Position numbers and translations under genes: made by a program
NCBI GenBank assembly: GCA_017311315.1
Contig: CM029638.1
Location: forward strand, 10,784,368-10,848,367
DNA: 64,000 bases
Source of the DNA: Dendrocalamus latiflorus
Lineage: Eukaryota; Streptophyta; Magnoliopsida; Poales; Poaceae
Reading direction: 5' to 3'
The notes under the pieces: generated by a model
What the model was told of the DNA's origin: nothing
What the model saw: only the letters and a program-made list of their open reading frames with translations
Database searches by the model: none
Shown here: piece after piece, positions 23,801 to 35,800 of the stretch
Numbering within the stretch: the first letter of the stretch is position 1
How the letters are laid out: each line of letters starts with the position of its first letter

Positions 23801-26800
23801 GAATAACATTATAATGCTATAGCTTTGCCTTATCTCCTGCTGGATAATGTTCTAGGATGTGGTAATGATAAGTGACTTGTCACTCCATTGCATAGTGTAA
23901 GACTTTGTGTGGCATCACATGTTCCATTGGCAAATGATGATTGACTCATTGAGAAAAGAAGTTTGAATCCACTGTGAAAATCTCTATATTTTTCAATTTA
24001 GATTTTTTTTATAAAAAAACTGAAGTATGTTATGTTTGGCATGAGTCTCTCCTTACCTTATTTTTCTTTTTCAGCATCATCGTGCTGCTTGGTTGCCTAA
24101 GCCTTTATGTTTGCTGAGCATAATGTGTAGGCAGTAAGTGTATGTTGATTAAGGGACATTCGGGAGATTCCTTTGTAGATAATATTTCGTCGTGTTTCAT
24201 GTGATTCTTCCTTTCTTTGTACATGATTTTATTTGCTAGTGGGTTTTAGTATCCTTGTCTGTTTCGCCCTTTATTATAAATGCAAGTAGAGATGTCAGGT
24301 GCTTTTTTTGGTCTTGGATTATACCCTTCTTAAGATAGCATTTCACACCAATTATTCCCGATTTTGTTTGATTTTATCGCAGGCTGCAAGGACTTTTCTG
24401 TCTTTTGATGGTGATAAGCTAGATAAAAAGGAGGTCAACATTAACGGCAATTCTACCAGCTTTGCACATCACTACCTAACCAAAGCAATTTCTATTCTGA
24501 GTTGCAACATATTAGACGGTGAGTGTTTTCTTATGTTCACTTAGTTGTGCTCGTTTTCACCCTTAGGTTGGGTCCCATATCTATCTATTCCAACTTCGTA
24601 GTTCAAGTTGGTCATCAGCAATTTTTCTATAAGATCTGGCCTTGCAGATGATACTTTTGAACCATAAATTATCCCAATTATTGACTGGATTCCAGATCCT
24701 ACTTGTAACCGGTGGTTCGTGGAAATCTCAGCATGGACCACAAAAGGCAAAAATGAATGGTTTGATTTGTATTTCGCAATGAAAATATGAAAAGTTATAA
24801 AGCATATAATGAAATGTGAACTCATTCATCATCCTAAAATAACCAGTAAATCTCCCAAGACGAATAATTTCAGGGAACATACAGGAGTAATCAGCATCTG
24901 GACTTTTATTTTGAGAACATGTAGGAGGGCTGTGTTTCTTTGTATTAAAAAAGAATTCAGTTTCGGTACAAATTAGAATTCTGAAAACAAAAGCATGGCA
25001 ATCTAGTTGCCGACGAAGGCTCGCCTGGCAATAGATCAAGGTATAGACAAACAACCAGAAAGCTTAGCACCTTAAACCAAGTGTCGGCGTAAGTTGATGG
25101 TGACCAGAACTCTAAAGCAACTTATGCAGGTAGCAGTGTGTCCATGGATGTAGCTCCCACCCTCGTCCACTACCACACATTCCTCTTTCATTGCAAATAC
25201 AACACCAGGGATGGCCTTGCATTCATCGTTGAAACCATATTGTTTCATTCCTTCCATACCATCCAAGAAACAAATATGGCTAACGAAACAAATCCTCTAC
25301 TAATTTCCTTCCGTAGTCTAAGTCTTTCACTTGCCCACCAGTTGTGACCTTTGTGATCGGCGCTGGAACTTCACCTTTTAATTTCCTGTTGCATACCATC
25401 ATTGGATCTTGGATCTTGCTGAGATTTGAAGATGGTGGCGGATTTGGCTTTGCACTTGTAGAGGTTGGTTTGGGACCAAAGAGTTGAAGAAGGCTTGACC
25501 AGTTGGGGAAAGGTAAATCCTATTACCCTACACATTCATTGTTTTGGCCTTAAAAGAACACAGCTTTTGAGCCGAGAGCCCGTTAGGTTTAACTGCCGTA
25601 ATTCAAGACGCAAGCACAACATCGGACATGTATTTCCCACTGTTAGGGGTGGTCACTCCTATTATAGCAGCTGGGACAAGAGACATATTCCAAAACTTCT
25701 ATAAAAAAATGTTCACATGTGGGACATGTTATGCGACATACAAAAAAAAGAATGGTGAAAAGCATATTTTTCTTTATATATTTTGGTCTGATTTGTCATT
25801 TTTTATATCCTACATTTGATCAATTTTGTCTCCACAAATTTGTATATGCTCATCTCCTATCGTATATTATAGTTATATCCATTACTTGTTTTCATGATTT
25901 TTGGAACTAATATCCTAACCGAAAATGGGAGTGGTCACTCCTAATAGTGGAATTGCTTTTCCCGCATAAATGCCATACATGTAAACAGATGGAAACCTGA
26001 AGATTCATTTTGGGTTTTGGTTTTATCCATGTATTTGTCCACCGCCACTTCTCACCATCTCTGATGCACCGATACTTCACCCAAGTGGTGTACCAGTACA
26101 CCGATACGTATTGGGTCCTGGTACGGCACCGATACGTACTTGATACGTATAGGGAAGTACTAGCAAAATTTCCATTTTAAAATAAAGAAAATAAAATTCT
26201 GATACAACCCGATACCTGTCGATACCCCGATACAGCCCATAAGACACCCCTTGAATTGAAGCCTAGCCCACTAGGATTGCATCTAACCCTAGCACACAGC
26301 TCAGGTACCACTTTTGTGGTCCCTGTTCTCTCGCCGCCTCCTCTGCCCATGTCTCTCCCTCTCGTTGCCTCCCTCTGTTGGCGATCTGGAGGAGAGGAGT
26401 TCCGTACTCCGGTGGCTGGTGAGGATCTGGCGGGTCTCTGGCAACTCCAGTTCATCTACTCTGGTCACTCTGCACTTCCCTATCAAGGCAGCGACTCTGG
26501 CTGTGCTGCTTCTACACATCTGTGCTTGCGCCTCAGGCTAGGTAGGTTATAGCCCGGGGCCTAAGATCAAAGGCCCATGAAAATTCTTTTGAAAAATCAT
26601 TAAAAATACAGATTTAGCCCAAGAATAGCTAGCCCAGCCTGAGGCTTGGGCCGTGGCTAGCTCCGCCCCTGCTTCCCCTTGTGCCCTGCTTGCAGATCTG
26701 AGTTGATTCCTGTTATGGCTGGGAACTTGGCTTTATTGATCTGGAAACCCTAGAGCTGGTACGAGATGAGTCCGATCTCCTCCCTTGGAGGTTAGATCTA

Positions 26801-29800
26801 ATAAACTCTTCTCCCCCTTTCTAATTCTCAAGAGATTACATATATATAGCCATAGCGGCTAACTAATCCCTACAATTACTCTTATCTTTCCTTGTATTCC
26901 TCTTATCTTCCCAAACTAATCTCCAGACTTAACAAACTTGTCAACTCATGTTGTGGGCGCTGGATTGGACCTCTTGCGGCGACTATAAGTTTTGCCGACA
27001 AAAGCGTCCACAACACTACCCCCGTCCTGGAGAAACAGCTCGTCCTCGAGCTGGACTTGTGGATGGTTTGCTCTGAAAGACTCCAGAATTTCCCAGGTAG
27101 CTTCAGCAGCTGGCTGGCCAACCCATCGAACGAGCAACTCCCATTGGCCACGATTGAGACGGGCGCGGATGATGGACTCCGGTGTGGGAATTACATGGCC
27201 ACGAGATATAGGTGGAAGAGGCACCAATGCTGAAGGAGGAGGGCCAACAAACTACTTGAGGAACGCAACATGAAAAACATCATGTATCTTTGCTTTGGGT
27301 GGCAGCTGAAGCCGATAAGCCACTGGACCCACTCGCTCCACAATCTGATATGAGCCATAGTAGCGAGGTGAAAGCTTGCCGCTGGATTTGGATGTGATGC
27401 CTGCGGCAGTGCGGTGATGAAGACGGAGCCATACCCAGTCGCCGGGGCTGAACTGGATGTCGCGATGACCCGCATCATAGGACAATTTCATGTGTGTCTG
27501 AGCCTGCAGGAGCCGCTCGCGGATATCTGCCAGAAAAGCGTCCCGGTCAGTGAGTTGTTTGTCCAGGGCGGCGACGCGCGCCACGCCAGGTTGATAGCTT
27601 GCCATCGTCGGTGGTGCTCGGCCATAGACCACCTGAAACGGAGTTGTTTGGAGTGCCGTCTGGTAGGACGTGTTGTAGCAGAACTCAGCCCAAGGCAGCC
27701 AACGCAGCCAACTGCGAGGTCGGTCGCCAGCAAGACAGCGGAGGTAGACACCCAACACTCTGTTGGTTACCTCAGATTGGCCGTCGGTCTGCGGATGAAA
27801 TGCCGAACTGAGGCGGAGTTCCACGCCGGATAGGGCGAATAATTCTGTCCAGAATGTGCTGGTGAAGACGGGGTCGCGATCGCTGACGATAGAGCAAGGT
27901 ATGCCATGGAGGCGGACTATGTGGTCGAAGAAGACGCGTGCCACTGAAGTTGCTGTGTAGGGATGTCCGAGGGCGATGAAGTGGGCGCATTTGGAAAAAC
28001 GATCCACCACGGTGAGCACCACTGATTTGCCTCCCACCTTGGGAAAGCCTTCCACGAAGTCCATGGCGATGTCTGCCCAAACCGAGCGTGGAACCGCAAG
28101 CGGTTGGAGGAGCCCAGCTGGATGAAGATGTTCGGTTTTGTTCTGCTGGCAAACAGTACAGCCCTGCACAAAGTCGCGGACAAGCCGATTGGCGTGAGGG
28201 TTATAGAAAGATGCCCTCAGGCGATGAAGCGTCTTCTGGACACCTTCGTGCCCGGTGCTATGGGCCGTGGCAAGGATCTGTGGCCATAGTGTCGAGGAAT
28301 CGGGGACGTAGATGCGGCCACGGTGGAGAACGAAGCTGTCGACCACGGTCCAGGACGCGCCGGCAAGTGTTCGGCCTCCCGTCGAAAATCTTCAAACAGC
28401 TCCAAGTCAGGTTGGGAGATGGCGCATGTAGAGAGAACTGCGGTCTCCTCGTCCCGGCGAGACAGCGCGTCGGCGGCCGTGTTCAAGCGCACTGGCCTGA
28501 ATTCCACCGAAAAATCATACCCGAAAAGGCGACTCACCCACGTATGCTGCGGAATAGTGGAAAGCCGTTGGTCGAGGAGGTACTTGAGGGCGAAATGGTC
28601 GGTGCGTACGGTGAAGGAGCGCCCCCATAGGTAAGGACGCCAGTGGCGCACCGCCTTTACCAGGCCGATGAGCTCACGCTCATATGCTGCCAATTTGGCA
28701 TGCTGAGGTGCGATGGCCCGACTGAAGAAAGCGATGGGACCGGCGCCCTGGTGGAGGACGGCGCCGAACCCAGAGCCGGAGGCGTCGCAGTCGACGGTGA
28801 ATCCCTTGGAAAAATCTGGAAGTTGAAGAGCCGGGCCGGATGTCAAGGTGACCTTTAAGGCCATGAAAGCGTCGGAGGCTGCCTGGGACCAACATAACGC
28901 ATCTTTCTTCAGGAGCGCTGTCAAAGGCGCGGCGATTGCGCCATAGTTGCTGATGAAGCGGCGATAGTAGCCTGTGAGGCCGAGGAAGGCCCGTAGCGCC
29001 TTGATAGTCCGGGGTTGAGGCCATTGTTGGACGGCCTCCACTTTGGTCTGGTCCATGGCCACGCCGGCCCCCGAGATGACATGCCCCAAATACGCCACCG
29101 AGCGCTCGGCGAAAGAGCACTTGGAGCGTTTGAGGACAAGCTTGTGGGCGCGGAGGGTGGTGAATACCGCGCGCACATGACGCAAGTGATCCGACCAGGT
29201 TGAACTGTAGATCAAAATGTCATCGAAGAAAACGAGTACCGAACGGCGGAGGAATGGTCGAAGGACCTCGTTCATCAGCGCCTGGAATGTAGAGGGCGCG
29301 TTGGAGAGGCCAAAGGGCATCACGACGAATTCGAAGTGTCCATGATGTGTGCGGAATGCCGTCTTGTCGATGTCTTCTGGGAGCATGCGGACCTGATGGT
29401 AGCCACTGCGGAGGTCCAGCTTGGTGAAGAAGGTGGCGCCCTTAAGCTCGTCGAGGAGCTCGTCGACAACCGGAATGGGAAAGACGTCGCGCACCGTCTT
29501 GGCGTTGAGTGCGCGGTAGTCGACGCAGAAGCGCCAGCTCTCGTCTTTCTTGCGCACCAGGAGGACGGGAGATGAGAACGCCGATGTGCTAGGCCTGATG
29601 ATGCCTTGGGTCAACATGTCGGCGCACTGTTTCTCAATTTCGTCCTTGAGCAGCTGGGGGTAACGGTAGGGCCGCACGGTGATTGGTGGAGTACCGGGTA
29701 GCAGTGAGATGCGATGATCCCGGTGACGAGGAGGTGGTAACCCGGTTGGTTCCGCGAAGATGTCGGAAAACTCGGCCAGAAGTAGAGAAAGCAAGTCCAG

Positions 29801-32800
29801 ACGCTCCATGGCGTGGAGCTGGGGCGCGGACAGGCCATCCAGTCCATGCCACTTAACGCGATGAGCGCCGCGCCAGAAGGCCATGGATTGGCGCTCAAAA
29901 TCCCAGAGGATGGGTCCCAGCGTTCGGAGCCACTGACATCCGAGGACCAGCTCGTAGTCATCGAGGGGGATGACGTAGAGGTCGATGCAGAACTGCTCCT
30001 CACCGATGGTCACGGCCACCTGCTTGCAGATTCCATCGGATGGGACACGGTCGCCGTTGGCGACGCCCACCGTCAGACCGGGTCGCGGCTCCGGTTGCAG
30101 GCCAAGGCGGCGCGCTGTGGATGATGCCACAGATGAATGAGTGGAGCCGGAATCTACCAAGGCACGCAGCCGCCCTGGACCGAGAGTGACCGATAGATGC
30201 ATGGTGGCCGTTGTGGTGATGCCGGTGAGAGCGTGGAGAGAAATTTCGATGTCGGTGTCGGAAGATGAGTCATCGGCCCCCGCGCCGTCGACCGGAGCAT
30301 CATCAGCCAACTCCATCAAGTACAGGCCCTTCATCGAGCAAGATTTGTGATGGTCCCTGGTGAATTTCTCCGGGCAGTTGAAGCAGAGTCCGTCCACCCT
30401 GCGCTGGGTCATCTCCTGCGGTGTGAGCCTCTTGAAGCGAGTGCCCGCCGGCGGCGCGGCCTTTGTTGGGGCCGGCGGAGTGTACATCGGCGCCCTGGCG
30501 GCCGGAAGCGGTGTGCGCGGAGTGTGCGCCGCCGTTGATGCCGGGCGCTGTGGCGGTGTAGGGCGAGGAGGCACGCGGCCGGCACTGAGGTCGTCGTCGT
30601 CGTCGTCCATGTCCAAGCGACGTTCGAAGGCGCGCGCGAGACCCATGGCATCGTCGAGGGTCGCCGGACACTGAAGTTCCACATCGGTTTGAAGCGGATT
30701 GCGGAGACCAGCGGTGAAGATATCGATCTGTTGCTCCTCCGTGATGTTCTTGCATCGGGCCAACAGAGGCAAAAATTTGGCCTGATACTCTTCCACGGTG
30801 CCGGTGCGGCGGAGCTTCATGAGGGCGCCGAGGGCGTTGCTGCGCAAGGGAGGCCCGAAGCGACGTTGCACGCGCTCGACGAACTCCGGCCAGGTTGGTG
30901 CGCCGCGGTTCTGCTCCAGGCGGTAGTACCAATCTTGGGCGGCGTCTTCCATGTAGAAGGAGGCAATCCAAACCTTCTCCTCTGATGGTGTGCGCTGCTG
31001 ACGGAAGAATTGCTCCGCCTTGTGGAGCCAGACGACCGGATCCGTAGCGCCATCATAGCGGGGAAAGCGAAGTTTGTGAGCGGCCTGGTGGAAGGCGGGT
31101 GGCGGCTCCACGGGAAGGAGCTCCTTCTGTTCGCCGCAGTCGGAGCCCTCCGCCGCTATCTTGTCGGACTGCAGGTGGTTGACGGCGACGGAAAGGCGAC
31201 TCTGTTCGCCCTTGAGGGTGGTGATCTCCGACTTGATGGATGTGAACTCTGCGAAGATCTTGTTCATGGAATCCTGGAAATCGGTGGCGGTGAGGGAGTC
31301 GCCCATGATCAGGCGCAAGAGCAGAAGAGAGGCGCAGGATCAGGCGCAAAAGCAGAAGAGAGGCGCAGGATCAGAAGTCTGATACCAAAGATGTTATGGC
31401 TGGGAACTTGGCTTTATTGATCTGGAAACCCTAGAGCTGGTACGAGATGAGTCCGATCTCCTCCCTTGGAGGTTAGATCTAATAAACTCTTCTCCCCCTT
31501 TCTAATTCTCAAGAGATTACATATATATAGCCATAGCGGCTAACTAATCCCTACAATTACTCTTATCTTTCCTTGTATTCCTCTTATCTTCCCAAACTAA
31601 TCTCCAGACTTAACAAACTTGTCAACTCATGTTGTGGGCGCTGGATTGGACCTCTTGCGGCGACTATAAGTTTTGCCGACAAAAGCGTCCACAACAATTC
31701 CCTTGTAGATCTGAGCTGGCTAGCTTATGATTGTGTTTGATTTATTTTCTTTAGGTCTCTGTGCAATATGTCAAGTGGAAATGCGGGAGGAAGTGCTTCA
31801 GCCCCTGTTGTGCAGCACAGAGAGATACTATGGATGTTATTATGTACTAATGCCTAATGTTTAGTGCTTATCTTATGGAATATCAACTATCTTTTATATT
31901 TTTATTATTTCACACACACACAGCCGTATCGCCGTACCAGTGATTTTGGGGAATTGAATCGCCGTACCAGTACCACATATCAGTGCATCATAGCTCACCA
32001 TCCTCGTCCCTCTTCCCTATCGTCAATTGTACAACAGCTCAAAAGAGTTTCTCAAATGAAGCTCAAGTCTTGGGCAATGTAAAGTTTGGAATAAACTACA
32101 GGCTATGAGACATTGGTAGGGTCTATTGTCCTTTACACCGTTCTTCTTGCCTTTTTTCTTTGCTGCCAAGGTTCCAACTATACTCCCAGAATTTATATCA
32201 TCCTAATTTTTATGGTCTGATACATTTTGTGTGATTCCCGGGAAGTTTACTGTTCGTAAGGACGGTTTTATATCCCGTTCCCACTGGTAACTGTCTGGAA
32301 ACCCTTACCAGTGGACCTGTGGGAACGTCTGAAAATTAGAACCCTATCTATTGGTTTATGCCCTGACTCATGCTGCTAAAGTGCCAATTATGTTGATCGA
32401 TCTTCATCTGCAAAACTACCGAAAGCACCTTTAATGCCATACTGTCACAAACGGGTAAACCAAGTATTGCTGAAAGAAGTATGATGCATTTTAAGAGGAG
32501 GGAGTCTGAGCCTGTTGACGTTGATCAGCAGGTTGCTAGTGTGTGTAGCGTGTAATTGTGAACAGTTTTCTTAATGAAATTGGAGGCGCGTCCTTAATTT
32601 GTTTTTAAAAAAAGTATGATGCATTTTGCTGGGACTGTGGGTCACAATTGTTTCTGCTGTGCAATTCAAGAACCTATCCTACAACTGATCAAAAAGCATA
32701 ACCAGTGATACGGGGTCACCCAATCTTCTCGACGTAAGATCAAGATACTCACTTGTAGCCTCTCGAATCGTAGTGATCCTCCGTTGCCAATGCAAGAGCT

Positions 32801-35800
32801 AGCACCTTTAGTTCGCAAGAACACACGTGCTAGACTTCACGACCACCAAGTGAAGCCCTATCGCGCTCCTAATTTCTAGCGGAAAAGTTGAACTATCTCG
32901 ATTAGTGAAGCACTCTGCACTCCCAATTCTCCATTGGATGGTTCGGCCATTCTGAGAACAAGAGCAAAATCAATCTATTAAATATTAATTTGAATATGGT
33001 GGTCTAAGCAACAAAAGAAGGGGTCATTGCAAATTTAAGGTGCCCCCACAAAACTCATGCACGCATGCCTTGGCCGGCCTGAGTTGGTTTGGTCATGGCT
33101 TGACCGAATCAATCTCTAATTGGGCCAAGAGTCCAAATTGATTTCCTATGTTTAATATACTAAGACAGCTTCCCTAATGCTTGGTTTCGGACTTAACTAA
33201 GACAACCCAATTTATATGACTGCGCCACATGGGCTTGGCCGAGAGCTCCTCAAGCCTTGGGCCTCCTTCTCATGAGCATGCATGCGTGGAACTCTCCCTT
33301 GGTATTTGCTGCATGCGAGGAAGCCCCCTCCAGCCACATGGATCTTGGACTTGATGGCCGCATGGGTTGGCATCACCTTGCTCACTTAGATTTTTTTCTC
33401 CTTAATACTTGGTGGCCGCATGAAGGTTTTTCTCCCTTGTGCTCTTTCAATTGTGCTCTTTCAATGCCTTGACCTCGATTCCCGCCTCAAACCTAATTAT
33501 GCATAAAACACTAGAATTAAGTAGTAGCAAATTCTCATCAAAGATAAGCTCTTTAAAGAATAAGTTAACCTGTTGTTATAGTTTTTTAGCTTGTGCTCTT
33601 GTACATCATGATTATCCTTATGCACACTTACAGAAGTAGAAAACGTGGTAGTAGTAGGGATGTCGTCATCAACCAGCACCAGGTTTCTGAATCCTGGCCT
33701 AATTCTAGCCCTAATATGTGTTGTTACTTAGGTTCCAAACATCAATATTTGTAAACTCAAAATTTGAAGTTGCAAAACAAAAGCGGACCGAATTTGTGGT
33801 GCAAAAACCAGCACTGGCCTGAGTCCGGTTTTAGGGTCGTTTCCGTTTTCCTAAACACTGATCAGCGCTGGAATTGTTAAGGATATGTACCTTTTCAGAT
33901 GACTTCTGATTGGAATTAAGTGCCATTTGAAAATGCATTTATTTTTCTGACCAGTAATGCATGAATATGACAAGAGGTGATTTTTAGGTACCCATGACGA
34001 TTCGTTTGATCTAGAGACACTGGAAGAACCTTTCTTCTCAAATAAATTTTCTGTTCTTATTAATGTTCTCTCAAGATACAGGTAAGCCATCAGCGCCACT
34101 ATCTTTTTTTATAACATACCTTCTCACTATATGCCATTACTTTTTTCTACTTGTTCATTCTGACGTGCTAAGGTGCTTGAGTGTCTATACTTAACTGAGG
34201 ATGTAACTAAATCCTTGTTTCTTGCTGGGTTGTAGAAATCTTTTTCCACTGGTTTGCTGTTTCCACCTGAAAATGTCAAAAAAAGGGGGAAAAATACAAG
34301 AAAGAAATCCAACTGAAAACAAAGCAATTTCAAAATCTTAATTATAACATCTGGGGAATAAGTTTCGAACTTTTGCTCTTCTCATCATCCTGGTTATTTT
34401 TGCTTTGGTTTCTTCACTAAACAGGCTAGAGGAAAACATGAAGTGCATTGTTTTCGTGAAAAGAATAACTGTCGCAAGAGTAATAGCACATATTCTCCGA
34501 AATTTGAAGTGCCTTGATTTTTGGAAATGTGAGTTCCTTGTGGGACGCCACTCAGGATCGACTAACATGTCAAGGAACAAGATGGATGCTATTGTTGAAA
34601 AGTTTTCTTCTGGTGAGGTATGGACATTCATCCCTTCCTAATATTTCCTGTTAGATTATCTATTTCTGATTTCTTCTAACTCCAATAAACAGTCTTCTTT
34701 GGATAGGTATTTTGAATAGGTCAGCCAGCATTTATTCTTGATTTGTTCTTTCTTTACTGAGCTAAAATTATCATTTTTTTTGCTGGGTGCTAAAGATATA
34801 ATTTGATTTCAACATACCTGGGTGGATCATAGATAGCTAGGTTGTCTCATGCTGATCTGCTTTGCTGTCCAGGTGTGATTTTTTTTTTTCAAATTGATGC
34901 GCTTACCCTTGAATTCAGCAGTTTGTCTGATAACCCCTGAGGGGCCAGCATAATTGACTGATTTCTACCAGTTGATTTATCAACTTTAAGCTAACTGTTG
35001 GAGAAACACCTTTACAGAATACAGCCAAATTCTAGTTAACTAGGCCACGGAGAGACTTGTCTTTTCCGACTGATGTTAGTGAGCTCAACTGTTGCAACAG
35101 CTGAGCGATCAGGCACTTACCATGTACAAATGATTGACATAGGACATACAGAAGGATTGGTTCTTGGCTTTTATGGTTTAGTTAGTTTACTGATAATGAT
35201 ATACGGTTTTTAGTCGACCTTTTTGACATTCAACCAGGGGCTCTAGTCCTGAATTGGAATGTGTGGGGCTCAGGGTTTTAGTCCTGCTTTTCTATTTTTC
35301 ATGAGTTTAAGAAATGTATGTAGTAAAGTTACTGTGACAGACCACTCAAATCTAATTTCCGTTGTATATATGTTATGCTTCTTGCATCACAATTCCTTTG
35401 CCTTTGCTGTTTGCAGGTGAATGTTTTGGTTGCTACTAGTGTAGGTGAAGAGGGACTTGACATTCAGACTTGTTGCCTTGTTGTGCGGTTTGATCTTCCG
35501 GAAACTGTTGCTAGTTTTATCCAGTCCAGGGGGCGTGCCCGGATGACTACATCGAAGTACATTGTTCTCCTAGAGAGGTGATCCCCCCCCCCCCCCCCCC
35601 CCCCAATGTATAAACGGTATTCACATTATAAGATTCCATTGCATTTTAGTCGTTAATTTTGGTCGAAGACCTGACAATTCATCATTCTGATTATCTGATA
35701 CATGCCAGGGGAAATCAGTATCAAGAAAAGTTGCTTAATGGTTATATTGCTGGTGAAAGCATTATGAATGAAGAGATAGACTCAAGAACTTCAAATGATA

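Larger units (their letters stand above)
17824..24518 (+). other. DCL4: DCL4 exons 1-9: DExH helicase half
   Basis: Residues 1-345. The ATP-binding motif I GTGCGKT is at about residues 42-48, followed by ELGHLIRK and the motif Ia-type stretch FLAPTIPLVRQ. Exon 4 carries VLVMTPQILL and the motif II box DECH (about 148-151, FDECHHAQ). Exon 5 carries motif III-like FGMTASPI. Exon 1 codes only 22 residues plus part of a codon, so the helicase starts almost at the N-terminus, as known for DCL4. Exons 6-9 form the helicase insertion region, with WRLHENLIFCLQELGSFG. Confidence 0.95.
26711..31696 (-). mobile_element. Complete Ty3/gypsy chromovirus, identical LTRs
   Basis: Whole LTR element of 4986 bp in DCL4 intron 9, opposite to the gene. 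Two 305-bp LTRs (26711-27015 and 31392-31696) are identical as far as I can read. The target duplication is ATTCC at 26706-26710 and 31697-31701. The PBS TGGTATCAGA lies at about 31377-31386, inside the 31392 LTR. Coding order is gag, protease, RT, RNase H, integrase and a chromodomain-like tail, which is the gypsy order. The small size and short LTRs resemble the Reina lineage (inference). Two defects break the polyprotein: a frameshift near 28320-28360 and an in-frame TAG at 27252-27254. Confidence 0.95.
26049..32010. mobile_element. Possible TIR element split by the gypsy insertion
   Basis: Sequence near 26053 (ctctgatgcaccgatact, then gtaccagtacaccgatacg) recurs inverted near 31960-32000 (cgtaccagtaccac, atcagtgcatcatag). 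The two sit on opposite sides of the young gypsy element. If they are terminal inverted repeats, the host element would be about 1 kb without the gypsy insert and probably nonautonomous. The right part has an ATG with a short frame starting MSSGNAGGSAS (near 31768), which I cannot assign. The ends are approximate and no target duplication was found. Confidence 0.35.
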
